A DNA stretch of 64,000 bases, taken from positions 1,723,501-1,787,500 of the forward strand of contig CM049415.1 in the NCBI GenBank assembly GCA_026929865.2, in the 5' to 3' direction. The stretch comes from Hyperoplus lanceolatus (taxonomy: Eukaryota; Chordata; Actinopteri; Uranoscopiformes; Ammodytidae). Shown here piece after piece: positions 35,401 to 57,334 of this stretch. Position numbers and translations under genes: made by a program. Each line of letters opens with the position of its first letter. The stretch's first letter is position 1. The notes under the pieces were generated by a model. The model did not search any database and had not been told where the DNA came from. It was given only the letters and a program-made list of their open reading frames with translations.

Positions 35401-36507
35401 ATGTCACTCTCCACTCTTCAGGGATGCAAGTTTGCAACAGAAATTAAATAAATCCATTTTAGCTAAGTGTCTGCATTAATTTTTTATTTTTTTTAAGATA
35501 TTTTTTGGGCATTTTTATGCTTTATTTGATAGTGCAGAGAGACAGAGGTGAAATGGGGCAGAGAGGGGAGTGACATGCAGAGAACGAACGCGGGTGGGAA
35601 TCGAACCCGGGTCTGCTGCTGGGCCCGGCCCGGGGACGCCTTACCAACTGAGCTAAAGGCGCCCCCTGCATTCATATTTCTGAACAATGTATATACATTT
35701 TGTATTAAAGCACTTTGACTTCACATTCAAACAGTCACTTACTTTGTGTTCGAGGGTCCAGGTTCATTACTGAAGGTCAGAGGAGGTTCTTTGGACTGGT
35801 CACTCTTCACAGACAGACAGCTGGAGAATGGAGATTCTGGTCTCTGGAACTGAACTCTGCAAACACCAAGATTGTTTTATTCAATTTCAAATAGCTCCTT
35901 GATAAATTATCAGAGGACAAAACCATTCAGGAAGCTCTAAACAAACTGCTGCTGCTGTGGATAATTAGGAGATTTAAAGTTTGTAACCACTTAGCACATG
36001 TGCCATACTCCAGGCCCGCGGGCCAAATCCATCCCGTTTTCTTTTTTGATGCGGCCCGTGAATTAATTTGATGCGGCCCGCAAATCAATTTAGCTGCTGA
36101 TAACCCACCCCTCCCCCGCCTCATACCCCCCACCTATAACAAAAATGTTAAAAACAAAACGTAGCCTATGCCCCTGTATGCAAGTTATCTAACTAGATGT
36201 TGTTTGATTTTTTGTAGAGTGGGCCTTTGTGAAAATGAGTTTGACACCCCTCACTTAACAGCTTTTAAAAAGGTGACTAAAAGCTGTGTCAGATACTAAG
36301 AAAATAGGCACAAAGGATTTAATTCAAGTTAATTCAACAATTGAATTGAGGAAAAGTGAAACAATTAACCAATTACCTTGTGCCTGAGGGTCCAGGTTCA
36401 TTAGTGAAGTTTGGAGGAGACTGTCTGGACCAGTCACTCTTCACAGACAGACAGCTGGAGACTGGAGACTCTGCTCTGTCGTCCTCTTCCTCCAGATTAA
36501 CACTCAT
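20315..36507 (-). CDS. NLR gene B: FISNA-NACHT-LRR receptor, C-terminally truncated
   Basis: Coding exons on the minus strand are 36507-36377, 35856-35743, 35137-34974, 32764-30964, 29643-29446, 26474-26265, 25538-25452, 21759-21586, 20998-20822 and 20408-20315. Phases agree at every junction, giving 3150 nt and about 1049 residues. The protein has two acidic repeats (1-82), a reduced RING-like segment (82-136), FISNA (137-205), NACHT with GVAGVGKT near 238 and FDGLDE near 313, and five in-frame LRR units. A sixth LRR exon is frameshifted and ends the frame; the B30.2 exon is lost to a relic. It may make a B30.2-less receptor or be an early pseudogene. A 3-kb hAT element, in opposite orientation, fills one LRR intron. 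Confidence 0.78.
20822..20998 (-). CDS. gene B LRR exon 5
   Basis: This 177-nt exon encodes [18 protein letters not shown] and [19 protein letters not shown]. It has one extra codon in the DNNK turn. Acceptor TTATTCAG, donor GTCAGT. Confidence 0.88.
21586..21759 (-). CDS. gene B LRR exon 4
   Basis: This 174-nt exon encodes [19 protein letters not shown] and [17 protein letters not shown]. Flanking intron sequence (AATGAAAATATGAACAAA, ATGGATGTAAGTTATGTT) repeats at the 20822 and 25452 exons, which shows duplication of exon plus intron. Confidence 0.88.
21843..24885 (+). mobile_element. hAT transposon with degraded transposase (3043 bp)
   Basis: TAGGGATGTCCGATAATATC begins it and TATCGGACATCTCTA ends it. 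The perfect 8-bp duplication CTCAACAT flanks it at 21835-21842 and 24886-24893. Subterminal TATCGG motifs repeat at both ends. It contains one transposase gene with an intron and two frameshifts. It lies in a gene B intron, antisense to the gene. Confidence 0.95.
22111..24101 (+). pseudogene. hAT transposase with BED zinc finger (ZBED-like), two frameshifts
   Basis: The start ATG gives [10 protein letters not shown] and a BED finger (VCKEC ... [13 protein letters not shown]). At an A run near 22370 the frame moves by +1 and returns at about 22586 in ACACGCGTCGAG, so some 70 residues ([16 protein letters not shown]) lie out of frame. The RNase H-like core follows ([32 protein letters not shown]). 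A GT-AG intron at 23707-23846 leads to the hAT dimerisation exon ([18 protein letters not shown]), stop at 24101. The gene is otherwise full length. The A-run shift could be a sequencing error; the second is harder to dismiss. Confidence 0.88.
25452..25538 (-). CDS. gene B LRR exon 3, half-length
   Basis: This exon is exactly 87 nt, half of the standard 174, with intact CTATTCAG and GTCAGT borders and phase. It encodes [20 protein letters not shown] and ends RLQTLR. The N-terminal half of the LRR unit (the [12 protein letters not shown] part) is missing, yet the reading frame is kept. Confidence 0.8.
25785..26230. mobile_element. palindromic MITE, full copy
   Basis: Nearly the whole 446 bp is an inverted repeat. 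Arms start AAAGGCCTACTTCACCGGTT and end with its complement. Inner hairpins include CCCTATATTT / AAATATAGGG and TTACAAAGTAAG. It sits 34 bp from the donor of the gene B LRR exon at 26265. Confidence 0.9.
26265..26474 (-). CDS. gene B LRR exon 2 with internal duplication
   Basis: This exon is 210 nt, 36 more than standard. The extra 12 codons are a tandem copy of the first LRR strand: [12 protein letters not shown] is followed by [12 protein letters not shown]. Frame and borders (ACTCAG / GTCAGT) are intact. [18 protein letters not shown] follows. Confidence 0.86.
26998..28446. mobile_element. hAT-like element with a second hAT nested inside
   Basis: Outer ends TAGGGTTCAACATAAC and GTTATGTCGAACCCTG are inverted repeats with ACTGGCCC motifs next to both. 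CAGTG(T) occurs beside each end but no perfect 8-bp duplication is visible. The nested element is at 27321-28065. Confidence 0.7.
27321..28065. mobile_element. nested non-autonomous hAT element (745 bp)
   Basis: Ends TAGGGATGTGAATG and CGTTCACATCCCTA are inverted repeats, with AAGTCGACTTT/AATAAGTCG just inside. The 8-bp flanks ATATGCAG (27313) and ATATTGAG (28066) match at 6 of 8 positions, a decayed target duplication. Confidence 0.82.
28446..29035. repeat. unclassified repeat with small inverted-repeat element
   Basis: At about 28713-28868 an inverted pair, GCTGCGTTCCC...TCGGAAATTTCC and GGAAATTCCC...GGAACGCAC, suggests a 155-bp MITE. The surrounding sequence (GCCTGGCTCCGTCCGCCTAC) looks like another mobile element. 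I see no gene. Confidence 0.45.
29040..29246 (-). mobile_element. tRNA-headed SINE, 3'-truncated
   Basis: The minus strand begins GGCGGCAGTGGCGAAGTGTG, has the CTTCGACATG/TCCCTGGGCAAGACACTGAA core and ends before the AGCGCTATA tail. It matches the copy at 45889. Confidence 0.8.
29446..29643 (-). CDS. gene B LRR exon 1
   Basis: This 198-nt exon (ATTACAG / GTCAGT) encodes [19 protein letters not shown] and [20 protein letters not shown]. The eight extra codons lie in the loop after HLRELEL. The frame is intact. Confidence 0.85.
30070..30913 (+). mobile_element. hAT element with BED-finger remnant (844 bp)
   Basis: Ends TAGGGATAGGAATCGAGAAC and TTCCCATCCCTA are inverted. The perfect duplication TCAACTAC flanks it (30062-30069, 30914-30921). 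Inside at about 30240-30350 the plus strand reads SKVWLYFT, a stop, then [12 protein letters not shown], the start of a BED zinc finger. It ends 43 bp from the NACHT exon. Confidence 0.92.
30964..32764 (-). CDS. gene B FISNA-NACHT exon
   Basis: A 1801-nt open exon (CTTTCAG / GTAAGT). FISNA starts [20 protein letters not shown], and [15 protein letters not shown] follows. NACHT has [35 protein letters not shown] and [14 protein letters not shown]. The second acidic residue of Walker B is kept, so the ATPase looks competent although the C-terminus of the gene is damaged. Confidence 0.95.
33242..34470. mobile_element. non-autonomous hAT element (1229 bp)
   Basis: Ends TAGGGCTGCAACTAACGATT and TTTGTTGCAGCCCTA are inverted. 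The perfect 8-bp duplication ATCCTACC flanks it (33234-33241, 34471-34478). Subterminal AATCGATTAATCG motifs are dense. No transposase is visible. It lies between the RING-like exon and the NACHT exon of gene B. Confidence 0.93.
34974..35137 (-). CDS. gene B reduced RING-like exon
   Basis: This 164-nt exon (CTTCACAG / GTAAGA) encodes [21 protein letters not shown], then [20 protein letters not shown]. From memory, related fish NLR exons encode a fuller RING/zinc module in which CALCQDVL and CPQCG are separated by a CGH..C..C segment. Here that segment is missing, leaving two C..C pairs and no histidine. The loss keeps phase (2 in, 1 out). E3 activity is therefore unlikely. Confidence 0.75.
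35497..35665 (-). mobile_element. tRNA-headed SINE of a second family
   Basis: The minus strand starts GGGGCGCCTTTAGCTCAGTT (A box TAGCTCAGTTGG), has B box GGTTCGATTCC, then TGCATGTCACTCCCCTCTCT and a T/A-rich tail. A diverged copy is at about 43185-43310. Confidence 0.85.
35743..35856 (-). CDS. gene B acidic N-terminal repeat exon 2
   Basis: This 114-nt exon (TTTGCAG / GTAAGT) encodes [19 protein letters not shown] and [11 protein letters not shown]. It lacks the MSVNMEEE part found in sibling exons, losing 12 codons in frame. Confidence 0.82.
35996..36251. mobile_element. short hAT-type MITE (256 bp)
   Basis: The right end GAGTTTGACACCCCT and left end ACATGTGCCATACTC pair imperfectly. Flanks CACTTAGC and CACTTAAC match at 7 of 8. 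GCGGCCCGTG motifs resemble the element at 14418. Confidence 0.75.
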
Positions 36508-36526
36508 CCTCTGGACTTCAGACGGT
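36377..36526 (-). CDS. gene B first coding exon (acidic repeat)
   Basis: This 150-nt exon has the acceptor CCTCAG. The first ATG (36507) opens [18 protein letters not shown]. The upstream codons of the exon are open (PSEVQR), so the true start could be in an unseen exon. The downstream [12 protein letters not shown] ends at GTAATT. Confidence 0.78.
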
Positions 36527-37093
36527 CTGAGGTGAAACGGTAAACACTGACAGTGAGCTCAGAGTACAAGAAATACTTTGCATCCACAGATTAATCAAAC
36601 TGTTGGGCTCATTCTAATGGTGTGCACGTGTATGTGTGCACGTGTATGTGAGTGAGCATTGCCTACTTTTAAATGTTGTACCATAACATTCATTCAGCTG
36701 TTATAACTGAGTCAAGAACAACAACAACAAAACAATTAACAGGACAAATGTACAGTGTTTAAAATCCTTAAGAACAGATGAATATGTGGGATGAAGTGGG
36801 TGATAAGCAACAATTAGACCGAGTATTCCAGTTTAAAAATATGTGTTTTGAGATGGAACTTAAGTGATGCAAACAACCTTTCATTTCTCCCTCTGAGCCT
36901 TAGCTTAGCACAGGAGCCCCCACTAGCATAGCCCTTTACACACTCACTTTCACCCCCCATCACAGTCCAGTTACCATCCCTAACACCACTGATTAACCCA
37001 TAACATGTTTTATATCCTATAACACTAAGCAGTTAGTGGGAGCAGCTACAATATAAAATATTAAGGGAACTTACTAAGTAGGCCTATATAGCC

Positions 37094-39954
37094 AGGGTTT
37101 TTCCTGCATTCAAAAAATGTCAAGAGTACCTATTTGCAGACCCATGGGGGAAACCATTGAAAACGGAAGCCACGCCCCAAACTCATTTCATTGGTCAGAA
37201 TTGTAACCTACTCTGAATTTGTTGTCTTCTTTTTGTTTTACTGCCGGAGTTCACCTAACGGTGAATAATAATACACAGTTTCCACCGGTTATGGTGCTAG
37301 TACACAGTAAAATACGTCAGTTTGTTAAGGGTCCCAGGTGGCCAGGACGGTGGTAAAATGTAGATGTTGAGGTAGAAGATGAATGAAGCAACGAAGCTTT
37401 GTGTACATCTTCTAAAATCCGTCTCTTTAATTCACAATTATCACACTAGGTCAATCACATACAAATATAAACTCTTATAAATAAAACACAAAAAGTGCCA
37501 CCACATTAAAATAAACAGCTCATTTTAAAAGTGGGGTGAAAGACATTAACGTCTGACACATAAGGTGACAGTTTCTATTCTAGATCCTGATTGATTTATT
37601 ACCAGATCCCTTGTCCTCTAGTGATCACAGTTTTAATTATTATATAATTTCTATATTAGGCTATTGAACGATCGATGCTCGTCTGTGACTTTGTTATCAC
37701 GCAAATGAACGTAACAATCGTGTGCAGCCGCAGAATTACATTTCAACCAGACATAAATAGCCTATGTTCATATTAGGCTATTTAACGAGGCTCGTCTGTG
37801 ACTTTGTGATCACGCAAGTGAACAGTAACGATCGCGTGCAGCCGCAGAATGAGATAGGCTACAATACAATAGGTTTATTAATCCGAACACAGTTAGCATT
37901 AGCCTGCACTGCTGCAACAAGGCTCCAACTGACACTACGTAAAGGCTATTTACAGCTTTGTTTAAGAGGAAAAGACAAGATAAAAGTTCAACTTTTTGTG
38001 TTTCATTTATAAGAGTTGATATTTGTATGTGATTGACCTACTTGTGATAATTGTGAATTAAAGAGACGGATTTCGGAAGATGTACCCAAAGCTTCGTTGC
38101 TTCATTCATCTTCTACCTCAACATCTACTTTTTACCACCGTCCTGGCCACCTGGGACCCTTAACAAACTGACGTATTTTACTGTGTCCTAGCACCATAAC
38201 CGGTGGAAACTGTGTATTATTATTCACCGTTAGGTGAACTCCGGCAGTAAAACAAAAAGAAGACAACAAATTCAGAGTAGGTTACAATTCTGACCAATGA
38301 AATGAGTTCGGGGTGTGGCTTCCGTTTTCAATGGTTTCCCCCATGGGTCTGCAAATAGGTGCCTCTCAAAAATGTTGGCGCCCCCCAAAGGAATTTTAGC
38401 GCCCCCCAAAGGAAAATCCTCAGCGCCAAAGTGTGTTTTTTTTATAGATAAATAAATAAAAATCTAGCCTACTTAAAACGGCTCCAAATGTGTTTCCATT
38501 TCCGCGCCATTCCAGTCATATTACTTGCAATCTCAGTTGTAAAAAAAAAAAAAAAATCACTTCATTTGACATGTTCAACAACAACATTTTGGCTTTATAT
38601 CCATGAGTTATTTTTAATTTCGTCCAGCGAAGTTTCCCGCGAGTCCGTGATCGCCATAGTAACGGCAGCGTCGGACAGTGAGTGACAGGCTGACTACAGG
38701 GAACTCAGACCATGACTCAGACCCACAGAACTTTCGGATTCCGTCAGATTACCGGTAGGCCTACATCAGGTTTGAGGTAAGTTTCCAATAAAAAACTTTC
38801 GGCGTGTATAAATATAGCCTATGGTAGAAATCAGGTCGGGGATAATCGTTATTAAACTATCATTGTTCCGCACGCCGGGGCATGCAGGCTTGTAAATGCA
38901 GCAAACCCTTCTGCTATGCGCTCCGCTCGGCCCCTCCCTCACCTGATTTAGTTTAGCTATCGGCTGGTCCAGAGAGTAGGAGGGAAATGTTGCGCATTGC
39001 CGGGTGTTTTGAAAAACTTCTAGATGACGAGAATAAAAGGTAAAACTAATTGTGTTGTCTGAAAACACTTCAGACTCACAACAAACTAAAATAATGAGCA
39101 AGATTTGTCACGCGCGGACACGCGGGTAACGTGACATACGCGACCGCGAGAGAGAGAGAAAGAAAAGCCATATACGACCTCATCTGCACCTTTTAACATC
39201 CCGACCAATTTGTTTATTCACTTTAAGTCGAGTCATAATGGTCTATGACCAAGCAATCAATGAATAAAAAACACAGGAAGGCAACTGCCTATACAGCCAG
39301 CTCCATGAGACATAAATAAATCATGCCCTTACATTCAATGCTAGCAAAAGACGTGCCCTATCAACACCATTTACAACTGGTTATTTTTATTTTGACATAT
39401 TTTTATTAAATTATTAAAAATATGTTTCACTTATTTAACCTATTTCTATTCTCCCTGTTTTCAGTTCAATTAGGCCTTTATTTAAAGTCCAAAGTCATGC
39501 TGTTATTAGAAAAAAACCTTGTTAAAAGTAAAATAAATGCATAATGTTCTTAAATCAATGATTAACTGTCTTTAATAATCGTGATAACACAATGTGATTG
39601 CTCAAAATAATCATGATTATGATTGTTTCATAATCGAGCAGCCCTACCTTCTTCCATGGTTTAGATCAATTAGAAACAATTAAAGTATTAAATAGGTAGG
39701 CCTAGTCATTATTAGTATTTTGACTTCATATCTACAGGTTGTTTATTGTGATTTCATAAGTGTCAGTGAGCTCCATGGTAACGCAGTGATTGACAGGCTG
39801 ACTGAAATGCTCTTGAGCTGGACAGAAACACCCCTCTCCCAACCCAACACCCCTCTTAAAATACACAAACCGTTTGCCTTTACTGTCGCGACCCCAAAAA
39901 AAGTCGGTCGCGTACTGACCCCCCAAAGGCCCATTCTGAGCCAGGAAAAACCCT
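37094..39954. mobile_element. large hAT-type foldback element (2861 bp)
   Basis: Terminal AGGGTTTTTCCTG and CAGGAAAAACCCT are inverted, with flanks ATATAGCC and GTATAGCC matching at 7 of 8. Inside, 37110-37500 and 37990-38380 form a long, nearly perfect inverted repeat with a loop of about 490 bp. GCGCCCCCCAAAGG motifs lie next to the right inner arm. A TAATCGAGCAGCCCTA end near 39632-39647 suggests another hAT fragment nested inside. Confidence 0.8.
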
Positions 39955-40293
39955 GTATAGCCCACAGCTAACATAGCTGAATGCTAACAAAACGCATGCT
40001 GTGTCACAAATCGGGTTCTTCATATGTCGTCATAAAACTGTACTTACTTGTGTAGTGCAGTGATTCCTACAGTGCACTGATTCTAACTACAAGAGCGCAA
40101 AATGACATTCCATCAGACGGTAAAGAAAACGGCTGCACTCGACATAAAAGTACATTTACACACTTAACCGAGAGTCCTTATGTCAGTTAACAGCAACCTC
40201 TAAGGAATATTATTTACTAGTTCGTTTGAAGTTTTACCGTGTTTTATCACTTTTTCTAACACTTCTTCAGAGGAGCACTGTGTGTGTTCTTAC

Positions 40294-40345
40294 CTCTCTG
40301 CAGCATTGGCGATCCCCGACTGACTGAAGCGAAAAGATACAAATA
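40294..40345 (-). promoter_or_regulatory. possible gene B promoter and first exon
   Basis: The minus strand reads GGGTATTTGTATC (TATA-like, 40336-40348), preceded by GTGACGTC-like CRE sequence near 40370, and a donor AGAGAG|GTAAGA at 40294. About 15-40 nt of untranslated exon is implied. A second candidate start is the NRF1-like core at 41582. Confidence 0.4.
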
Positions 40346-42059
40346 CCCGCGCGCTACAAACAGGAGGTGACGTCGACTCGCGGGGAACTTCCTCTCACAC
40401 AACACAACGTATCAAAATAAAAGCTCTCAAATCAAATATAGATGTATACAGACGTCTATAAAAGGAAAAAAAAATACATTTATAAATTAAAAGGCATAAA
40501 AGGAGTCTTGATTAAATATAGTATAACGTATACACCAGTAACACACACTCACCAGAAATGACAATCAAAATGAAGAGCTGTTATTCTGAAAGTATCTGAT
40601 GGAAAGCTCAAATTACTTCAGAAGTATAAAATTCAAAATAATAAAATACAAACAAATCAGCTTGTGTTTTACTTCAGCTTTATATTTAATCTCAGCTGGA
40701 TACATTTTATTTTAACTTATTTATTATTATGCTAAAATGAACGTTTGTTTTACAGCTTTTACACAACAATCTTAACCTAAACAACAAATTTTTTTTAAAA
40801 AACAGAGCATATAGATGTATTAATAAAACAGGTATTCACAGTTTGCAGTGCTCTTACATCTGCATCGCAGGTCGTTTTACCGGGGGCTTCTGCCTCGAAA
40901 GTTTCGAGTGTGGCCCCATATATATATATTTGGGGCGTAATAGTACGTAATTTACCCATCTAACAGCAAAAACGACCACTTGCTTGATGCTTGTGGGTCT
41001 AACAGAAATCATTAAATGCCAAAAATATGTCAAAACTTTCAGTTAATGTAGCTGAATCTAGCTATCTTGGTGAGATCTAGCTGATAGCTAACTAAAACTG
41101 GTTATTTTTTAAGAGTAGTTAACAGCAACTACAACAGAGATCGTTATATTTAATAGAAGTTCTTATATCTCACAGATGTAATTCATTTTGACATAAATAG
41201 CTGTTCTCTCCCATATGGCCTAACATTCAGTTGTCGCTTCAGTCAAGTTCAGTGAAAAGCCGTTAGCAAACAGGCAGCTACATTCACACGCTGAGGGTTA
41301 TTTCAGCCCATTCATTAACACGCTAGCTAATGGGACGCTAATTTGTGCGCTAATATAGGCCTATCAGCAGTTAGCACTCTAGCTAACGATCAAGTTCAAT
41401 GAAAAGAGGTTAGACAAAGGATCTCTTACCTTGCCTGCTAACTGCTTTCATTCAGCACATGAACTCGTTACCTAAAGGGAGCTAACTTTGCCCGATGTTA
41501 TTACAGCAGTTTTCACGCTAGCTAACGGGACGCTATGGTTATCAGCCGTTACCTCTCGCATGTCATAAAGTGTTCTGAGTTTGCGCATGCGTGAGAGAAT
41601 CCATTCAACAATACGTCCTGACTTTTTTCATCAATTGCCTTTGTTATTTTCTATTTCCTAATCTTGTCTTTCGTATGCTTGATATTGCCTCACTATGTTT
41701 ATTAGGTTTTTTTATATATGCCTATGTCCTGCTAAAGTTTGGAAACATATTTTTTTTTTTTATTAAATCATCAGTCAATGTGAATTAGCTGAAAGGTGGT
41801 TTATTTTCTGAATCAAACACTAAGAGATGATCCAGAATCAACCATAGATAATATATAAAATCAACAAGCAGAAATCGCCCAGCTTGTCTCCCTGTCTGTC
41901 TGTCTGTCTCACTCTCTGTCTGTCTCTCTCCCTGTCTGACTGCAGTGTTGTGTGGTTGAGTCTCAGTGTATTGTTGATGCAGCAGCGCCACCTGTTGTCC
42001 AAACCATCAAACTACTAGTATATTCCTATCATTTGTCCTAGTCACACCAGCTTACACAT

Positions 42060-42296
42060 ATACAGCTCTGGGAAAAATTAAAGAGACCACTTCAAATGTT
42101 CAGTGTCTCTCGTTTTACTATTTATAGGCATATGTTTGAGTAGAATGAACATTTTGGTTTTATAATATAAACTACTGACAACATTTCTACCAAATTCCAA
42201 TAAATGTTTTGTCATTAAAGAGCTTTTTCAATGAGTAACGTAGAGATGAAGATTGAAGAAAAAGCTAGAATGGTCTCTTAATTTTTTCTGGTAAGT
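42060..42296. mobile_element. Tc1-like MITE (AGCTCTGG family)
   Basis: It starts TACAGCTCTGGGAAAAATTA and ends with a decayed complement (GGTCTCTTAATTTTTTCTGG). Relatives lie at 55737-55920, 61424-61663 and 61822-61858. Confidence 0.78.
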
Positions 42297-42448
42297 AGTA
42301 AAAATTAAAAGGTGCAGTAAGCGATTCTGGAGAACACTTACCAAAACACCTTTTTGTCAATTCCACTTGGACATCGTATCTTAGACGTCTCACCACTGAG
42401 TTATTTTAAATAGGTATTTTTAACATGACAAAATGAAAATGTACAAAT

Positions 42449-42808
42449 TTAAAGGGACACTGTGTAACATTTTAAGTAATTTATTAGCTAAAATCAATAT
42501 CCTCATTCATAAATATGTCCTCAATGGTGTAAAATCACCTCTGCCAATAATCTGAATTATCCTCCTGAGCGTAGAATTACAAATATTAATATTACATTTT
42601 GTGCATTGAGAAGGCAAGTCTTATGGAGGCATCCATGTTTTTGGAATGTCATCAGGTGCATTGTTTAAAATTTAGAATTGTTCTTGTCCTTGAAGGCCAC
42701 TGTAGCTTCTGTTATTATTCTAAAGGGTTGGGGTTACCCAGGGAGCGTTGCATTCTAGAACTTTGTAGAACTTTCTTGATGATGTCATATTACACACTGC
42801 ACCTTTAA
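42449..42808. mobile_element. TTAA-flanked MITE, copy 1
   Basis: TTAAAGGGACACTGTGTAAC opens it and TACACACTGCACCTTTAA closes it. TTAA at both ends fits a piggyBac-type target duplication. Confidence 0.8.
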
Positions 42809-43573
42809 AGTCACTTGTTGCGTGGAAGTGGAAGCAAAATAAGCACAAACTAAACTATATACAAAAGTACTTTTAATGCAAAAACACAAAACAAAAATAT
42901 CAACTTCTCAAACAATTCATAGGCAACTTTTTCTTTTTCACATTTTTTCCAGCATGTCCGTTTGTAGAACCAAAGGCCAGTGGCTAAAATATTCTGGAAC
43001 CAAACTCACGCTGCATTCCAAACCCCATACATCCATCCCATTTAGTACGCCAGAAAAAAATATTTAGGATGTCCCAATACATACATGTCAAAAGATGTAT
43101 GGCAACAAAAAAAATACCCCGGATTCCTTAATATATCCAATTATAATTAGCATATTTTTCCATAGAGTGTCTGTCCTCTTCACAGCAGACCCGGGTTAGA
43201 ATCCAGCCCGGGGTCGTTCTCCGCATGTTATTCCCCTCTCTGACACATTTTCATCTCTGTCTCTCCAATATAAATATGTCAATAAAAAACCATGGAAAAT
43301 GCCCCCCCCCCCCCCCCCCAAAAAAAAAAAAAATATATATAATAACAATAATCTATAAAAGAATAAATAAAGGAAAAAAAAAATGTGATTTGGAACGCAA
43401 GGTAAGTCTAATTCAAATGCAGGACAGACTCCCAGACACTGTATCTTGTGTCTCAGTCATTGGCTTTCTTAGCTGTGTGGAAAAACACCTTAAAAACAGG
43501 TCCACAGTCCATTTTTCATGTGTCCAAACTCCCAGGGCATATTCACAATCGCCAGTGTGGTGTTTGTAGAGCG

Positions 43574-49634
<6,061 letters not shown>

Positions 49635-50065
49635 CTTGATTCAATTTTGACCGAAACTTTTGAATTGTTTTGAAGTCTGTGCGATGTGCGGCGGCGGCGG
49701 CTACTACTTCTGGTTTTGGTCCGTCAGTGTGTTAGGTCCGACCGGGAACAACAACAGTTAGTTAGTATTCTACACGTTTTTATTCTATTATAATAATTTT
49801 TTTTGAAGTTCTAAAATACAAAAACAGACGGTATTTTTTCACCAATATATCCAAATGAAAGTAAACTAGATTTTTGTAGGATAGAATTCATGTAAAACTT
49901 GCTTTTGAGGATTGGTATGGTAAAGTTTGGCGGGTTTTTTTTGGTCCGACCGGAGACAACAGCAGTTAGTTCCGCTTTGTATTTACGGTTTATTTTCTTC
50001 TTTATTGAAAATTTTAATAAACAAAGACAGGCTTTTCCTCCCAAACATCCTTCACACATTATAGA
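49635..50065. promoter_or_regulatory. hus1 upstream region with local duplication
   Basis: GGTCCGACCGGGAACAACAA with CAGTTAGTT (49734) recurs as GGTCCGACCGGAGACAACAG with CAGTTAGTT (49944), each followed by a related T-rich stretch. A GCGGCGGCGG run (about 49688) is next to the start codon. The true promoter is not defined. Confidence 0.5.
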
Positions 50066-50159
50066 AATAAAAACAGAATAACGAGAACTAACTTATGTGA
50101 AATAAATTAAATAATATTAAGAATAAATTATGCAATAAATTCATAATAATTCATTATGA

Positions 50160-50237
50160 AATAAATTAAGCAATGTAAAGCGCTTTGGGTCTGTGATAAA
50201 CGGAGATATAGCGCTATACAAGTCCATTTACCATTAA
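50160..50237 (+). mobile_element. SINE 3' fragment
   Basis: GTAAAGCGCTTTGGGTCTGT, AGATATAGCGCTATACAAGT and CCATTTACCATTAA match the tail of the SINE at 45889. Confidence 0.8.
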
Positions 50238-50444
50238 ATGTTTTAATCAAATGTAAATGCTCTCCAATCAAAATATAATTTGATTGATATATTTAATTGG
50301 TCGTTTTCATACACACTTGATCAGTTTGAATATAAATGTACGAAATATAAAAATAGTTTGTACCATAGACTGTTAAAAAAAAGAAAAAAAAATTTGTACA
50401 CATTTTTTTAAATTAAAATCTTCGCTCTCCTATTGGTTCCCTGA

Positions 50445-50627
50445 CACCTGATCATTGACCAATCAGAGCTCGTGTTAGTTGATGACGTTACTAGCCGCGC
50501 AGGTGAAGCGAACGTTTCTCTACAACAGAACTAGCAGCGGTGTCTTCTAAGGGATTAGTTGGCATTCATCTTTCGACCATTTCTTTAACATTTTTATTAA
50601 TTTATTTGTTGGTAAATTGACGTCACA
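50445..50627 (+). promoter_or_regulatory. cidea: CIDE-gene promoter region
   Basis: GACCAATCAGAGC (CCAAT box, 50457) and GATGACGTTAC (CRE-like half, about 50480) lie 150-170 bp before the ATG, followed by GCCGCGCAGG. No TATA box is evident. Confidence 0.5.
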
Positions 50628-56891
<6,264 letters not shown>

Positions 56892-56893
56892 AG

Positions 56894-56897
<4 letters not shown>

Positions 56898-56969
<72 letters not shown>

Positions 56970-57100
56970 GGTGACTGATGATGTTAAGTGTAATCCATTT
57001 ACCATTTAGTAAATTTTTTAGAAAAATCTGTGGGGATATAGTTAGTTTCTTGATTTGATTTATGCCAAGAGGGGTGTGTGTGTGTGTGTGTGTGTGTGTC

Positions 57101-57153
<53 letters not shown>
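56898..57153. repeat. (GT)n tracts in CIDE-gene 3' UTR
   Basis: Two GT runs (56898-56966 and 57073-57153) start 6 bp after the stop codon, so the 3' UTR is built largely of GT. Confidence 0.95.
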
Positions 57154-57155
<2 letters not shown>

Positions 57156-57334
57156 TTTTATCTTTTCTGAATGTTTTTCCTCATTGTCTGAATGTATGTT
57201 TTAATCGAACCCTAATGTCAATATTGTGAGTGTGTCTGTGTGTGTGTGACCGTGTCTGTGTTTGTGTGTGTGTTTTTAAATTGATAATTTGTATATAAAC
57301 TTTGAGAAATGTGAATTTGTTAATCAAACATGTG

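Larger units (their letters stand above)
41200..42890. repeat. segmental duplication, copy B (5' flank of gene B)
   Basis: This is the counterpart of 17160-18800. The conserved core TTGCGCATGCGTGAGAGAAT corresponds to GTGCGCATGCCCAGAGAGAA. Later MITE insertions at 42060 and 42449 interrupt copy B and are absent from copy A, so they came after the duplication. Confidence 0.82.

Noticed and set aside
35583..35665. Possible tRNA gene on the minus strand
   Set aside because: A and B boxes are present but the sequence continues into a conserved SINE body and lacks a convincing acceptor stem, so it is a SINE head.
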